From: Tardiphaga sp.
GTDB taxonomy: Bacteria > Pseudomonadota > Alphaproteobacteria > Rhizobiales > Xanthobacteraceae
DNA length: 64,000 nucleotides
NCBI GenBank assembly: GCA_030147505.1
Contig: JASBVG010000094.1
Coordinates: 31,372-95,371, forward strand
Direction: 5' to 3'
Below the pieces are notes generated by a model that made no database searches, had not been told where the DNA came from, and saw only the letters and a program-made list of their open reading frames with translations. The translations under genes were made by a program, and so were the position numbers. This document shows, one piece after another, positions 26,785 through 36,135 of the stretch; within the stretch, counting starts at the first letter, position 1, and each line of letters opens with the position of its first letter.

Positions 26785-26893
26785 CCCGGCGCTGCCGGCT
26801 GGTTAGCCCATGGACAGCCCAGTCGTGGCATAGTCATCGCAACGATTCGCCGCGGAATACCACGGCGACACCTCAGACAAGACTTCAAGACAT

Positions 26894-28939
26894 ATGGCCA
26901 AGGCACTGAAACCGAAAGACAAAGCCGATCTCTTTGGATCGGACGCCGCGAAATCCGCTACGCCCGCCAAGGCAGCCCCGAAGGCCGCCAATGCGGAAGC
27001 CGGCTACACCGCCGCCGACATCGAGGTCCTCGAAGGCCTCGAGCCCGTACGTCGTCGCCCGGGGATGTATATCGGCGGAACGGACGAAAAGGCACTTCAC
27101 CACCTGTTCGCGGAAGTGATCGACAACTCGATGGACGAGGCGCTGGCAGGCCATGCGACCTTCATCGAGGTGGAACTTACAGCCGACGGCTTCCTCACGG
27201 TAACCGACAACGGCCGCGGCATTCCCGTCGATCCGCATCCGAAGCAGCCGAAGAAGTCAGCGCTCGAAGTCATCATGTGCACGCTGCATGCGGGCGGCAA
27301 ATTCGACTCCAAGGTCTATGAGACCTCGGGCGGCCTCCACGGCGTCGGCGTGTCGGTGGTCAACGCCCTCTCCTCGCTGCTCGAGGTCGAGGTCGCGCGC
27401 AACCAGCAGCTCTACAAGATGACCTTCGCCCGCGGCATTCCGCAGGGCAAGCTGCAGGAGCTCGGCAAGGTCCATAACCGCCGCGGCACCCGCGTGCGCT
27501 TCAAGCCGGACACCGACATCTTCGGCGCCAAGGCCCATTTCAAGCCGCAGCGCCTGTTCAAGATGGCGCGCTCGAAAGCCTATCTGTTCGGCGGCGTCGA
27601 GATCCGCTGGAAGTGCGATCCCGAACTGCTCAAGGGCATCGAGGATTGCCCGGCCGAGGCGACCTTCCACTTCCCCGGTGGCCTGAAGGACTATCTCGCC
27701 GCGGCGATCCATGCAGACACGCTGGTGCATCCGGAAATCTTCTCGGGCAAGTCCGGCCGCAACGGCTCGCACGGCGCCTGCGAGTGGGCGGTCGCCTGGA
27801 CGGCGGATGCCGATGGCTTCATGGCCTCCTACACCAATACCGTGCCGACGCCCGACGGCGGCACTCATGAAAGCGGCATGCGCAGCGCCATGCTGCGCGG
27901 CCTCAAGGATCACGCAGAGCGCGTCGGCCAGGGCAAGCGCGCCAGCAACATCACCTCGGAAGACGTGATGGTCGGCGCCGCGGTCATGCTCTCGGTCTTC
28001 GTGCGCGAGCCGGAATTCCAGGGCCAGACCAAGGACCGCCTTGCCACGGCCGAAGCGCAGAAGATCGTCGAACAGGCCATCAAGGACCCGTTCGACCACT
28101 GGCTGTCGGGCAATCCGGTGCAGGCCAACAAGCTGCTCGAATTCGTCATGGAGCGCGCCGACGAGCGCCTGCGGCGGCGCGCCGAGAAGGAAACTTCCCG
28201 CAAGACGGCGGTGAAGAAGCTGCGTCTCCCCGGCAAGCTGGCCGACTGCACCAATACCGCGACCGAAGGTTCGGAACTGTTCATCGTCGAGGGAGACTCG
28301 GCAGGCGGCAGCGCCAAGCAGGCACGCGATCGCAAGACCCAGGCGATCCTGCCCCTGCGTGGAAAAATCCTCAACGTCGCCTCGGCGACCAAGGACAAGC
28401 TGACGGCCAACCAGCAGCTCGCCGACCTGATGCAGGCGATCGGCTGCGGCACCGGCGCACACTACCGCGAAGAGGACCTGCGTTACTCACGTATCATCAT
28501 CATGACCGACGCCGACGTCGATGGCGCGCATATCGCATCCTTGTTGATCACGTTTTTCTACCGGCAGATGCCGAAGCTGATCGACGAGGGCCATCTCTAT
28601 CTCGCGGTGCCGCCGCTCTATCGCCTGACCCATGGCAGCAAGACGGTCTATGCTCGCGACGAGGCGCATCGCGATGCGCTGCTGAAGAGCGAGTTCAACG
28701 CCAATGCCAAGGTCGATATCGGCCGCTTCAAAGGTCTTGGCGAAATGATGCCGGCTCAGCTGAAGGAAACCACCATGGATCCGTCGCGCCGCACCCTGCT
28801 GCGCGTCCAGCTCCTGCCCGACGATCGCGAAGGGACGGCGGATTCCGTCGAGCGCCTGATGGGCACCAAGGCGGAAGCCCGCTTTGCGTTCATCTCCGAT
28901 AAGGCGGAGTTCGCCAGCGAGGACTTGCTGGACGTTTGA
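26894..28939 (+). CDS. parE: DNA topoisomerase IV subunit B
   Basis: ParE is the ATPase subunit of topoisomerase IV, which decatenates daughter chromosomes together with ParC. The 681-residue protein has the GHKL ATPase domain (RRRPGMYIGGTDEK, EVIDNSMDEALAG, DNGRGIPVD, GGLHGVGVSVVNALS). A transducer domain follows, then Toprim motifs (FIVEGDSAGGSA and MTDADVDGAHI) and a C-terminal block, RFKGLGEMMPAQLKETTMDP. It is distinguished from GyrB by lack of the long C-terminal insert and by its length. The partner parC is outside this window. Confidence 0.95.
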   Translation: MAKALKPKDKADLFGSDAAKSATPAKAAPKAANAEAGYTAADIEVLEGLEPVRRRPGMYIGGTDEKALHHLFAEVIDNSMDEALAGHATFIEVELTADGFLTVTDNGRGIPVDPHPKQPKKSALEVIMCTLHAGGKFDSKVYETSGGLHGVGVSVVNALSSLLEVEVARNQQLYKMTFARGIPQGKLQELGKVHNRRGTRVRFKPDTDIFGAKAHFKPQRLFKMARSKAYLFGGVEIRWKCDPELLKGIEDCPAEATFHFPGGLKDYLAAAIHADTLVHPEIFSGKSGRNGSHGACEWAVAWTADADGFMASYTNTVPTPDGGTHESGMRSAMLRGLKDHAERVGQGKRASNITSEDVMVGAAVMLSVFVREPEFQGQTKDRLATAEAQKIVEQAIKDPFDHWLSGNPVQANKLLEFVMERADERLRRRAEKETSRKTAVKKLRLPGKLADCTNTATEGSELFIVEGDSAGGSAKQARDRKTQAILPLRGKILNVASATKDKLTANQQLADLMQAIGCGTGAHYREEDLRYSRIIIMTDADVDGAHIASLLITFFYRQMPKLIDEGHLYLAVPPLYRLTHGSKTVYARDEAHRDALLKSEFNANAKVDIGRFKGLGEMMPAQLKETTMDPSRRTLLRVQLLPDDREGTADSVERLMGTKAEARFAFISDKAEFASEDLLDV

Positions 28940-28986
28940 GGCTTCGCCTCGCAAAACCAGACGGCGTGCACGCACGTATATCGCTC

Positions 28987-29178
28987 ATGCGTGCGCCCCT
29001 TCTCACTCTCGGCATACTCTCGTTGCTGATAGGCCTGCTCTGGATCGGCCAAGGCACTGGTCTCGTGCCATGGCCGCGGTCGAGCTTCATGATCAACCAG
29101 ATGCCATGGGCCTACTGTGGCGCTGCACTCGCTGCTGCCGGCCTCGGATTGACCGGCTACGCGCTGTCGCGGTCTTGA
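28987..29178 (+). CDS. Small two-helix membrane protein
   Basis: This 63-residue protein (MRAPLLTLGILSLLIGLLWI onward) has two membrane helices joined by a short hydrophilic loop with SSFMINQMPWAY. Proteins with this pattern, GxLxLLIGLLWIxQGTG followed by SSFMINQ, are conserved and common in rhizobia but have no known role. I chose ATG 28987; a TTG at 28936 would overlap the parE stop. It is just downstream of parE on the same strand. Confidence 0.72.
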   Translation: MRAPLLTLGILSLLIGLLWIGQGTGLVPWPRSSFMINQMPWAYCGAALAAAGLGLTGYALSRS

Positions 29179-29269
29179 TCGCAAAGCCCCTTTCCTCTCG
29201 TTCCCACTCTTGCAATGATCGCCTTCAGGCGCGCCGCAGAATGCGCCCGCGACGAACGGGGTGGATCGT

Positions 29270-30040
29270 GTGACCAATCAGCTTTTCGATCTCAAGGGCC
29301 AGGTGGCCATCGTCACTGGCGGAAATGCCGGCATCGGGCTCGCGATGGCGCGCGGACTGGCGGAAGCCGGTGCGACGATCACGATCGCCGACCGCAATGC
29401 GGACAATTCGGCGCAAGCGCAAGCGTTGCTCGAACGCGATGGTCACCGGGTTCACGCCGCCATTACCGATGTCACCGATGCCGCTTCAGTCGCTGACATG
29501 GTCGCGGCAACGCGCGAACGCTTCGGACGCGTCGATATCCTCGTCAACAATGCCGGGATCAGCATCGCTGCGCCTCTCGAGGAGATGGCGCTCGCCGACT
29601 GGCAGACGGTGATCGACGTCAACATGACCGCGCCGTTCATATGCGCACAGGCGGTCTATCCTGCAATGAAGCAAGGCGGACGCGGCAAGATCATCAATAT
29701 CGCCTCGGTGCTGGCGCAGCTCGGCGCGGGGGGAGCTGCGAACTACGCCGCCAGCAAAGGCGGCATCCTGCAATTCACCCGCTCGCTGGCAACGGCGTGG
29801 GCTGCGGACAACATCCAGAGCAATGCGATCCTCCCTGGCTGGATCGATACCGACCTGACCAGCCGCGCCAAGGAACGCGTGCCGGAACTGCATGACCGCA
29901 TCGTGTCGCGCGTCCCCGCCGCGCGCTGGGGCCGGCCGGACGACCTCGTCGGCGCCGCCGTGTTTCTCGCCAGCGCGGCATCCGATTTCGTCAACGGCGC
30001 GGCACTGACTGTCGATGGCGGCTTCTCCATTCAAGGCTGA
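29270..30040 (+). CDS. Short-chain dehydrogenase/reductase, likely NAD-dependent
   Basis: The 256-residue SDR has the classical Rossmann motif TGGNAGIGL, the NAG motif near residue 90, the catalytic Ser in NIASVLAQ and Tyr-x3-Lys in NYAASKGG. An Asp follows the second strand (TIADRNADN), which favours NAD over NADP. I chose GTG 29270 because GGGGTGG lies close upstream; GTG 29261 is three codons earlier. It is immediately followed by a paralogous SDR 22 bp later, with the same length of 256 residues. Confidence 0.88.
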   Translation: MTNQLFDLKGQVAIVTGGNAGIGLAMARGLAEAGATITIADRNADNSAQAQALLERDGHRVHAAITDVTDAASVADMVAATRERFGRVDILVNNAGISIAAPLEEMALADWQTVIDVNMTAPFICAQAVYPAMKQGGRGKIINIASVLAQLGAGGAANYAASKGGILQFTRSLATAWAADNIQSNAILPGWIDTDLTSRAKERVPELHDRIVSRVPAARWGRPDDLVGAAVFLASAASDFVNGAALTVDGGFSIQG

Positions 30041-30061
30041 TTGCGTGCAAAGGACGACACC

Positions 30062-30832
30062 ATGAACAAGGCACTGTTCGATCTCACCGGCCGCGTGGCT
30101 ATCGTCACCGGCGGCAATGGCGGCATCGGGCTTGGCATGGCGCGCGGCCTCGCAGCAGCCGGCGCGTCGATCGTCATTGCCGGGCGAAATCAGGCGAAAT
30201 CGGAAGCGGCCGTGGCCGCGCTGGCAGCAAGCGGCGTGAAGGCCATCGCGCTGGCGGTCGATGTCAATAACACCGCGGATCTGAAGGCGATGGTTGCCGG
30301 CACGCTCAAGGCGTTCGGTCGCATCGACATCCTCATCAACAATGCCGGCATCAATATCCGCAAGCCACCGCACGAGATCGCGCTGGAAGAATGGAATGAT
30401 GTGATCAAGACCAATCTCACCAGCGCCTTCGTCGCATCGCAAGCGGTGCACCCGGCGATGGAAGACGCCGGCGGCGGCAAGATCATCAATATCGGCTCGA
30501 TGCTTTCAATCTTCGGGGCGAGCTTCGCGCCGGCATATGCAGCGAGCAAAGGTGGCATCGTGCAGTTCACGCGCTCATGCGCCATCGCCTGGGCGCCGGA
30601 CAACATCCAATGCAACGCCGTGCTGCCGGGCTGGATCGATACCGAACTCACGCAGAATGCGCGGCGCGAAGTCGATGGCCTGTATGATAAGGTACTGGCG
30701 CGCTCGCCGTCGGGCCGCTGGGGTGCGCCGGGCGACTTTGCCGGCATCGCGGTGTTCCTCGCATCGCGCGCGTCGGACTTCGTCACCGGCGCAGCCATTC
30801 CCGTCGATGGCGGCTTCTCTGTGCAGGGCTGA
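30062..30832 (+). CDS. Short-chain dehydrogenase/reductase, likely NADP-dependent
   Basis: This 256-residue SDR is a close paralogue of the preceding gene; by eye about half the residues are shared, including QFTRS and LPGWIDT. It carries TGGNGGIGL, NNAGINIRKP, Ser in NIGSMLSI and Tyr-x3-Lys in AYAASKGG. At the end of strand 2 it has AGRNQAK, not ADRN, a change usually linked to NADP. The ATG has AAGGA upstream. The two genes appear to be a tandem duplication with cofactor divergence. Substrate unknown; 2-deoxygluconate/gluconate-type sugar dehydrogenases are similar. Confidence 0.88.
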   Translation: MNKALFDLTGRVAIVTGGNGGIGLGMARGLAAAGASIVIAGRNQAKSEAAVAALAASGVKAIALAVDVNNTADLKAMVAGTLKAFGRIDILINNAGINIRKPPHEIALEEWNDVIKTNLTSAFVASQAVHPAMEDAGGGKIINIGSMLSIFGASFAPAYAASKGGIVQFTRSCAIAWAPDNIQCNAVLPGWIDTELTQNARREVDGLYDKVLARSPSGRWGAPGDFAGIAVFLASRASDFVTGAAIPVDGGFSVQG

Positions 30833-30844
30833 CCGCGGAGCGCA

Positions 30845-31687
30845 TCACTTCTCCGCGAACAACGCCCTTGCGTTGCCATGGGCGATCTTCTTCGCGATCG
30901 CCGGCGGCAATTGCGCCAGCCAGGCGCGATAGCCGGCCATGATATCGTCATAGCTCGCCCAGCGCTCCGGCACCCAGGTATCGGAGCCGACGAGGAAGCG
31001 ATCAGGATAGGTCTCGAACAGGCGACGCCATTCCGGCGTCAGCTTGCCGCCGCCGTCGACGATACCGCTGCGATAGGACAGCTCGCCCCAGAGTCTCGGG
31101 TACTTCGCGAGCATCGCGGCGACGCGATCGGGCCCGAGGCTGAATCCCGTATGCGCCCAGATGATCTGCGCCTTCGGATTATGACGCATCAGGATTTCGA
31201 CGGCTTCGGCATCGGCGTGAGCGTGCAGATAAAGGTTCTTCTCCACCGCGAAATCGACGGTCTTCTTCACCATCTCCGTATCGGCCGCCTTGCCGGTCAG
31301 ATGGAACTCGCCGACGCCGCGATAGTAACCGCGCTTGTACTCTTCCTGAACGAGATCGAAGATCACGGGATCGTTGAACCACGAGCCGATATCGGCCCGG
31401 ATGCGATAAGGCCGGATGAACGGCACCACCTGCAGACCGCCCGCCTTCCCCTCCGTTTGCTTGTCCATCAGGACATGCGTGCCGGTGTTCGGACGGCTGG
31501 TGGCGAGGATGCCGGTGACGCGGTTGCGCTTGAAGACATCGAGTACTTCGTCCGGCTGATAGTACGGCTTGGGCTCCCAATTATAATGCATATGGGCGTC
31601 GAAGATCTCGATAGGCTCATTGGCTCGAGCAGGCATAATGAGGGATGCGGCCAGAACAATCGCCGCGCTGAAAGCTCTGATCGACAT
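30845..31687 (-). CDS. Exported amidohydrolase-superfamily (amidohydro_2) protein
   Basis: The 280-residue product has an N-terminal signal peptide, MSIRAFSAAIVLAASLIMPA, cleaved near ARA-NEP. The mature TIM-barrel protein shows metal-site motifs of the amidohydrolase_2 family: FDAHMHY near residue 30, LHAHADAE, IWAHTGFSLG and VGSDTWVPE. Such enzymes hydrolyse C-N or C-C bonds of small molecules or are decarboxylases. The start at 31687 has TAGGAG upstream; an in-frame ATG at 31729 would overlap the pump gene. It lies 10 bp downstream of the RND pump on the same strand, so all three could be one transcript. Confidence 0.8.
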   Translation of the reverse strand: MSIRAFSAAIVLAASLIMPARANEPIEIFDAHMHYNWEPKPYYQPDEVLDVFKRNRVTGILATSRPNTGTHVLMDKQTEGKAGGLQVVPFIRPYRIRADIGSWFNDPVIFDLVQEEYKRGYYRGVGEFHLTGKAADTEMVKKTVDFAVEKNLYLHAHADAEAVEILMRHNPKAQIIWAHTGFSLGPDRVAAMLAKYPRLWGELSYRSGIVDGGGKLTPEWRRLFETYPDRFLVGSDTWVPERWASYDDIMAGYRAWLAQLPPAIAKKIAHGNARALFAEK

Positions 31688-31697
31688 CGCGACGCTC

Positions 31698-34600
31698 CTA
31701 TTCCGCCGCAACGGCGTGCGGACGGCCATCGATCTCGTCGTCCTCGATCTGCGGCTGCAGCTTCCGCTTCAGCTTGCGATCGATGCGATCGAGATAGATG
31801 TAGATCACGGGCGTGATGTACAGCGTCAAGAGCTGCGAGAGGCAGAGGCCACCGACCACGGCGACACCGAGCGGCTGGCGCAGTTCCGCACCGGCGCCTG
31901 CGCCGATGGCGATGGGCAACGTGCCGAAGATCGCCGCGAAGGTGGTCATCATGATGGGGCGGAAACGCAGCAGCGCAGCTTCTCGGATGGCATGTTCTGC
32001 CGACAGGCCGACACGTCGGCGCTCGAGCGCGAAGTCGACCATCATGATGGCGTTCTTCTTAACGATGCCCACCAGCATGACGATGCCGATCATGGCGATG
32101 ACCGACATCTCCATCTTGAACAGCATCAGCGTCAGGATGGCACCGATGCCAGCCGAAGGCAGGCCGGAGATGATGGTGATGGGGTGGATGAAGCTCTCGT
32201 AGAGGATGCCGAGGATCACGAAGGCCGCGAAGACGGCCGCGAGGATCAGCACGCCCTGTCCGCGCAAGCTATCCTGGAACACCTGCGCAGTGCCGGAGAA
32301 ACCGGTCGCGATCGTCACCGGCAGCTTCGAGTCGCTCTCGATCTTCGTGATCTGGTCCACCGCATAGCCAAGCGAATAGCCGGGTTGCAGGTTGAACGAG
32401 ATCGTCACCGCCGGCTGCTGCCCCTGATGGTTGATCTGCAACGGGCCGACCGTTGGCACCAGTTTCGCAACCGCGCTAAGCGGAATGGTCTGGTTGGCCG
32501 CAGTCTTCATATAGAGCTTCGAGAGATCGCTCGGATCGATCCGGAATTGGGGCTGAGCCTCGAGGATGATCTGATAGTCGTTGGTCGGCGTATAGATCGT
32601 GCCGATCTGTCGCGCGCCAAACGCGTTGTAGAGCTGGTTGCGCACCTGATCGACGGTAATGCCGTAGACTGCCGCTTTCTCGCGGTCGATATCGACCGTC
32701 ATCTGCGGATTCTTGATGTAGAGGTCGGTCGTGACGTCGAGCAGACCCGGCACCTTCGAGATCGCCTCGCGCATTTCCGGTGCGAGCCGGTAGAGCTGTT
32801 CGGTGTCGCTGCTCTGCAGGACGTATTGATACTGGCTCTTCGACGGGCGGCCGCCGATATTCAGATTCTGGATACTCTGGAAGAAGGCCTGCAAACCCGG
32901 CACCGCCGTCGCCTTCTGGCGCAGACGCGCCATCACCACCGGCGCCGCATCGCGTTCCTTCTTCGGCTTCAGCGCGACGAACAGACGACCATAATTGGCG
33001 GTCGCGTTGGGGCCGCCGGATCCGACCGTGGAGTTGATGTAATCGACGGCCGGATCGGATTTGAGAACGTCCACCAGCGCCTGCTGGCGCACCTTCATCG
33101 CTTCGAACGATGTGTCGGTGGCGGCTTCGGTGATGCCGGTCAGAAAGCCCGTGTCTTCCTGCGGAAAGAAACCTTTCGGCACGACCATGTAAAGCCAGAT
33201 GGTGCCGCCGAGGGTGGCAAATGTCACCATCAGCATTACGGCCTTGTAGGCCAGCACGCGGTCAAGAGTCCATTCGTAGCCACGCAACCAGGCGGCGAAC
33301 ATGTGTTCGAACATACGCAGGACGATATTGTCCTTGTGATCGGGATCATGCGCCTTGAGGACGCGCGCGCACAGCATCGGTGTCAGGGTCAACGACACGA
33401 AGCCGGAGACGATGATGGCCACCGAGATCGTGACGGCGAATTCGCGGAACACGCGGCCGACGATGCCGCCCATCAGCAGCACCGGGATGAACACCGCGAT
33501 CAGCGAGAAGGTGATCGAGATGATCGTGAATCCGATCTCGCGCGCGCCCTTCAGCGCCGCTTCGAACGGTTTCATGCCGTGTTCGATATGGCGAACGATG
33601 TTCTCCAGCATGACGATGGCGTCATCCACCACGAACCCGACCGACAGCGTCAGTGCCAGCAGCGTCATGTTGTTGATGGAGTAATCCAGCATGTACATGA
33701 CGGCACAGGTACCGAGGATCGAGATCGGCACCGCCAGCGCCGGAATGAACGTCGCCGAGGCCGAGCGCAGGAACAGGAAGATCACGATGATGACCAGCAC
33801 CACGGCGATCAGCAGCGTCTCTTCGACATCGGCAACGGCCTCGCGAACCGAGACCGATCGGTCCATCATTGTACTGACCTCGACCGAAGCCGGGATCTGC
33901 GCCCGCAGCGAGGGCAGGCGCTCGCGCACGGCATCGACCACGGCAACGGTGTTGGCGTCGGGCTGCTTTTGGATCGCCAGCACGATGGCACGCTGGCCGT
34001 TCAGCCATGTCGCGACCTTGTCGTTCTCGACTGCGTCATAGACCTTTGCGACCTCGCATAGATTCACCGGCGAGCCGTTGCGCCACGCCACAACGATCTG
34101 GCAGTAGTCCGCCGCCTTGGTCATCTGCCCCGAGGCCTGCAACGAGATATCCTGTTTCGGCCCGTTCAGCGTACCGACCGGTGTCGAGGAATTCGCGCGC
34201 GACACGGCGGTCCGGATATCCTCCAGTGACAAGCCGCGGGCCGCAGCCGCTTCCGGATCAGCCTGGACGCGGATGGCAAATTTCTGCGTGCCATAGATCA
34301 GCACCTGGGCGACGCCTGGAATCTGCGACAGCGCCTGACCGATCGTGATGTCGCCGAATTCGTTCACCGACGACAGCGGCAACGTGGCCGAACTCAGCGA
34401 AATGAAAAGGATCGGGAAGTCGCCGGGATTCACCTTGCGGAAACTAGGCGGGATCGTCATTTCGATCGGCAATCGCCGCTGCGCGATGGTGAGCGCGGTC
34501 TGCACGTCCAGCGCTGCCGCATCGATGTTGCGGTTGAGATCGAACTGAATGGTGATCTGCGTCGTGCCCTGCGACGACGATGATGACATCGACGAGATGC

Positions 34601-34826
34601 CGGCAATAGTGGAGAGTTGGCGCTCGATGACGCCGGCTACGGAGGCTGCCATCGTATCTGCGCTGGCGCCGGGCAGTGTTGCGGTCACCGCGATGGTCGG
34701 AAAATCGACCTTGGGCAGCGCCGATACCGGCAGCAGACGGAAGCCGAAAATGCCGAAAGCGATGATGGTCGCGGTGATGAGGGTCGTCATCACCGGCCGG
34801 CGGATACAGAGCTCCGACAGCGTCAT
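31698..34826 (-). CDS. RND efflux pump permease, AcrB/MdtB family
   Basis: This 1042-residue inner-membrane RND transporter starts with a helix (MTLSELCIRRPVMTTLITAT) followed by the first periplasmic loop (LPKVDFPTIAVTATLPGAS). A central helix bundle with VGFVVDDAIVMLENIVRH contains the Asp residues of the proton relay in TM4. A second repeat covers the C-terminal half. Length and architecture fit MdtB/MuxB-type pumps. Efflux substrates cannot be told. The membrane-fusion partner lies 4 bp upstream on the same strand; no outer-membrane factor is in the cluster. Confidence 0.94.
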   Translation of the reverse strand: MTLSELCIRRPVMTTLITATIIAFGIFGFRLLPVSALPKVDFPTIAVTATLPGASADTMAASVAGVIERQLSTIAGISSMSSSSSQGTTQITIQFDLNRNIDAAALDVQTALTIAQRRLPIEMTIPPSFRKVNPGDFPILFISLSSATLPLSSVNEFGDITIGQALSQIPGVAQVLIYGTQKFAIRVQADPEAAAARGLSLEDIRTAVSRANSSTPVGTLNGPKQDISLQASGQMTKAADYCQIVVAWRNGSPVNLCEVAKVYDAVENDKVATWLNGQRAIVLAIQKQPDANTVAVVDAVRERLPSLRAQIPASVEVSTMMDRSVSVREAVADVEETLLIAVVLVIIVIFLFLRSASATFIPALAVPISILGTCAVMYMLDYSINNMTLLALTLSVGFVVDDAIVMLENIVRHIEHGMKPFEAALKGAREIGFTIISITFSLIAVFIPVLLMGGIVGRVFREFAVTISVAIIVSGFVSLTLTPMLCARVLKAHDPDHKDNIVLRMFEHMFAAWLRGYEWTLDRVLAYKAVMLMVTFATLGGTIWLYMVVPKGFFPQEDTGFLTGITEAATDTSFEAMKVRQQALVDVLKSDPAVDYINSTVGSGGPNATANYGRLFVALKPKKERDAAPVVMARLRQKATAVPGLQAFFQSIQNLNIGGRPSKSQYQYVLQSSDTEQLYRLAPEMREAISKVPGLLDVTTDLYIKNPQMTVDIDREKAAVYGITVDQVRNQLYNAFGARQIGTIYTPTNDYQIILEAQPQFRIDPSDLSKLYMKTAANQTIPLSAVAKLVPTVGPLQINHQGQQPAVTISFNLQPGYSLGYAVDQITKIESDSKLPVTIATGFSGTAQVFQDSLRGQGVLILAAVFAAFVILGILYESFIHPITIISGLPSAGIGAILTLMLFKMEMSVIAMIGIVMLVGIVKKNAIMMVDFALERRRVGLSAEHAIREAALLRFRPIMMTTFAAIFGTLPIAIGAGAGAELRQPLGVAVVGGLCLSQLLTLYITPVIYIYLDRIDRKLKRKLQPQIEDDEIDGRPHAVAAE

Positions 34827-34830
34827 GGCG

Positions 34831-35955
34831 TCAGACCCCGGCCTTGCGGTTGCGGGCTTCGACCTGCGCGCCCTGCGTCAGCAGCAACTGGCCATCCACA
34901 ACCACATCCTCGTTACCGGACAGGCCGGTGGTGATCACCGATTGCCCCTGGAAGGTACGATCCACCTCCACCGGCTGCATCTGGGCCTTGCCGTCCTTTA
35001 CGACGAACACGAAATTGCCGGTCTGGCTGCGCTGCACGGCGACGGTGGGCACCGTGACGCCCTCCTCAACCCGTACGATCAGTTTGGTCTGCACAAGAAT
35101 GCCAGGCCACAGGATCTCGCTGGCATTGTTCATGATGCCGCGGACCGTGACCATGCCTGTAGTGGAGTCCACGGTGTTCTCCACCATGGCGACCTTGCCG
35201 GTCTCGGAGCGCTCGCTGTTTGGGATCGTTGCGATCACCCTGGTGGTGCCCGCAGCCATCGCATCGCGCAGATCGGCGAGCACGCGCTGCGGCACCGTGA
35301 AGGTCACGTAAACCGGCGCCATCTGGTTGATGGTGGCGAGCGGAGCGGTGTCGGCAGGCCGCACGAAATTGCCGACCTTTACATTGGCGGCGCTGATCCG
35401 GCCGGAGAACGGCGCACGGATCGTGGTGTAACTCTTCTGGACCTTGAGATTGTCGAGAGCGGACTGATCCGCCTTGATGGTCCCGGCAAGGATGTCCGAT
35501 TGGGTTTTCGCATTGTCGAGGCTAACCTGCGTGGTCGCGCCCTTGCCGATCAGATCGGCGAAGCGGCGAACGTCACGCTCAGCGCCGGCGAGCTGCGCCT
35601 GATCGCGCGCCAGCGTGCCCTCGGCCTGTTCGATCTGGGCGTCGATCTGGCGCGAATCGAGAGTGAAGAGCAGATCGCCTTCATTGACCTTGGCGCCGTC
35701 CTCGAAATGCACGGAGGTGATGGTGGTCTCGAGCCGGGACTTTAGCGCGACCGAGGAGATCGGGGTCACCATGCCAATGGCGTCAACATCGACCGGCACC
35801 GGCTTGCGCTCGGCTTTGGCAAGCTCCACGGCGACAACGCGCGCACGGGCTTGGGATGGCGCCTTGTCACCGCCCATCCATTGGGATCGAGTGACATAGC
35901 CAGCGACGGCGACGCCTCCGATGAAGAGTAGAGCGATCAGCGTTTGTTTCTTCAT
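34831..35955 (-). CDS. RND efflux membrane-fusion (adaptor) protein
   Basis: The 374-residue protein is an HlyD/MdtA-type periplasmic adaptor. It has an N-terminal anchor (MKKQTLIALLFIGGVAVAGY), a lipoyl-like half-motif (VHFEDGAKVNEGDLLFTLD) and an alpha-hairpin (AQIEQAEGTLARDQAQL). A second lipoyl half (TTIRAPFSGRISAANV) and a beta-barrel/membrane-proximal domain follow. It connects the RND permease to an outer-membrane channel encoded elsewhere. It is the first gene of the pump transcript and diverges from xthA; no regulator lies beside it. Confidence 0.93.
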   Translation of the reverse strand: MKKQTLIALLFIGGVAVAGYVTRSQWMGGDKAPSQARARVVAVELAKAERKPVPVDVDAIGMVTPISSVALKSRLETTITSVHFEDGAKVNEGDLLFTLDSRQIDAQIEQAEGTLARDQAQLAGAERDVRRFADLIGKGATTQVSLDNAKTQSDILAGTIKADQSALDNLKVQKSYTTIRAPFSGRISAANVKVGNFVRPADTAPLATINQMAPVYVTFTVPQRVLADLRDAMAAGTTRVIATIPNSERSETGKVAMVENTVDSTTGMVTVRGIMNNASEILWPGILVQTKLIVRVEEGVTVPTVAVQRSQTGNFVFVVKDGKAQMQPVEVDRTFQGQSVITTGLSGNEDVVVDGQLLLTQGAQVEARNRKAGV

Positions 35956-36135
35956 GTGGCCTTCGTCACCTGTAACAATCTTTTGGTCGGCGCTCGGGTG
36001 TCGCTCCCCGGTTTCCGTCCCTGGCTGTTTTCTCGGCGCCTGTGCGCTTTAGGCTTAAAGCGTATCATGACGCCGCGGGGGATGGTATGCCAACGCGACG
36101 CAATTTTGCCATTGTTGTTACCGGAATCCCAGCAG

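Noticed and set aside
31620-34061. Long plus-strand open frame (813 codons) opposite the RND permease
   Set aside because: It is antisense to a well-conserved pump and its translation is rich in His, Asp, Arg and Gln with no family pattern.
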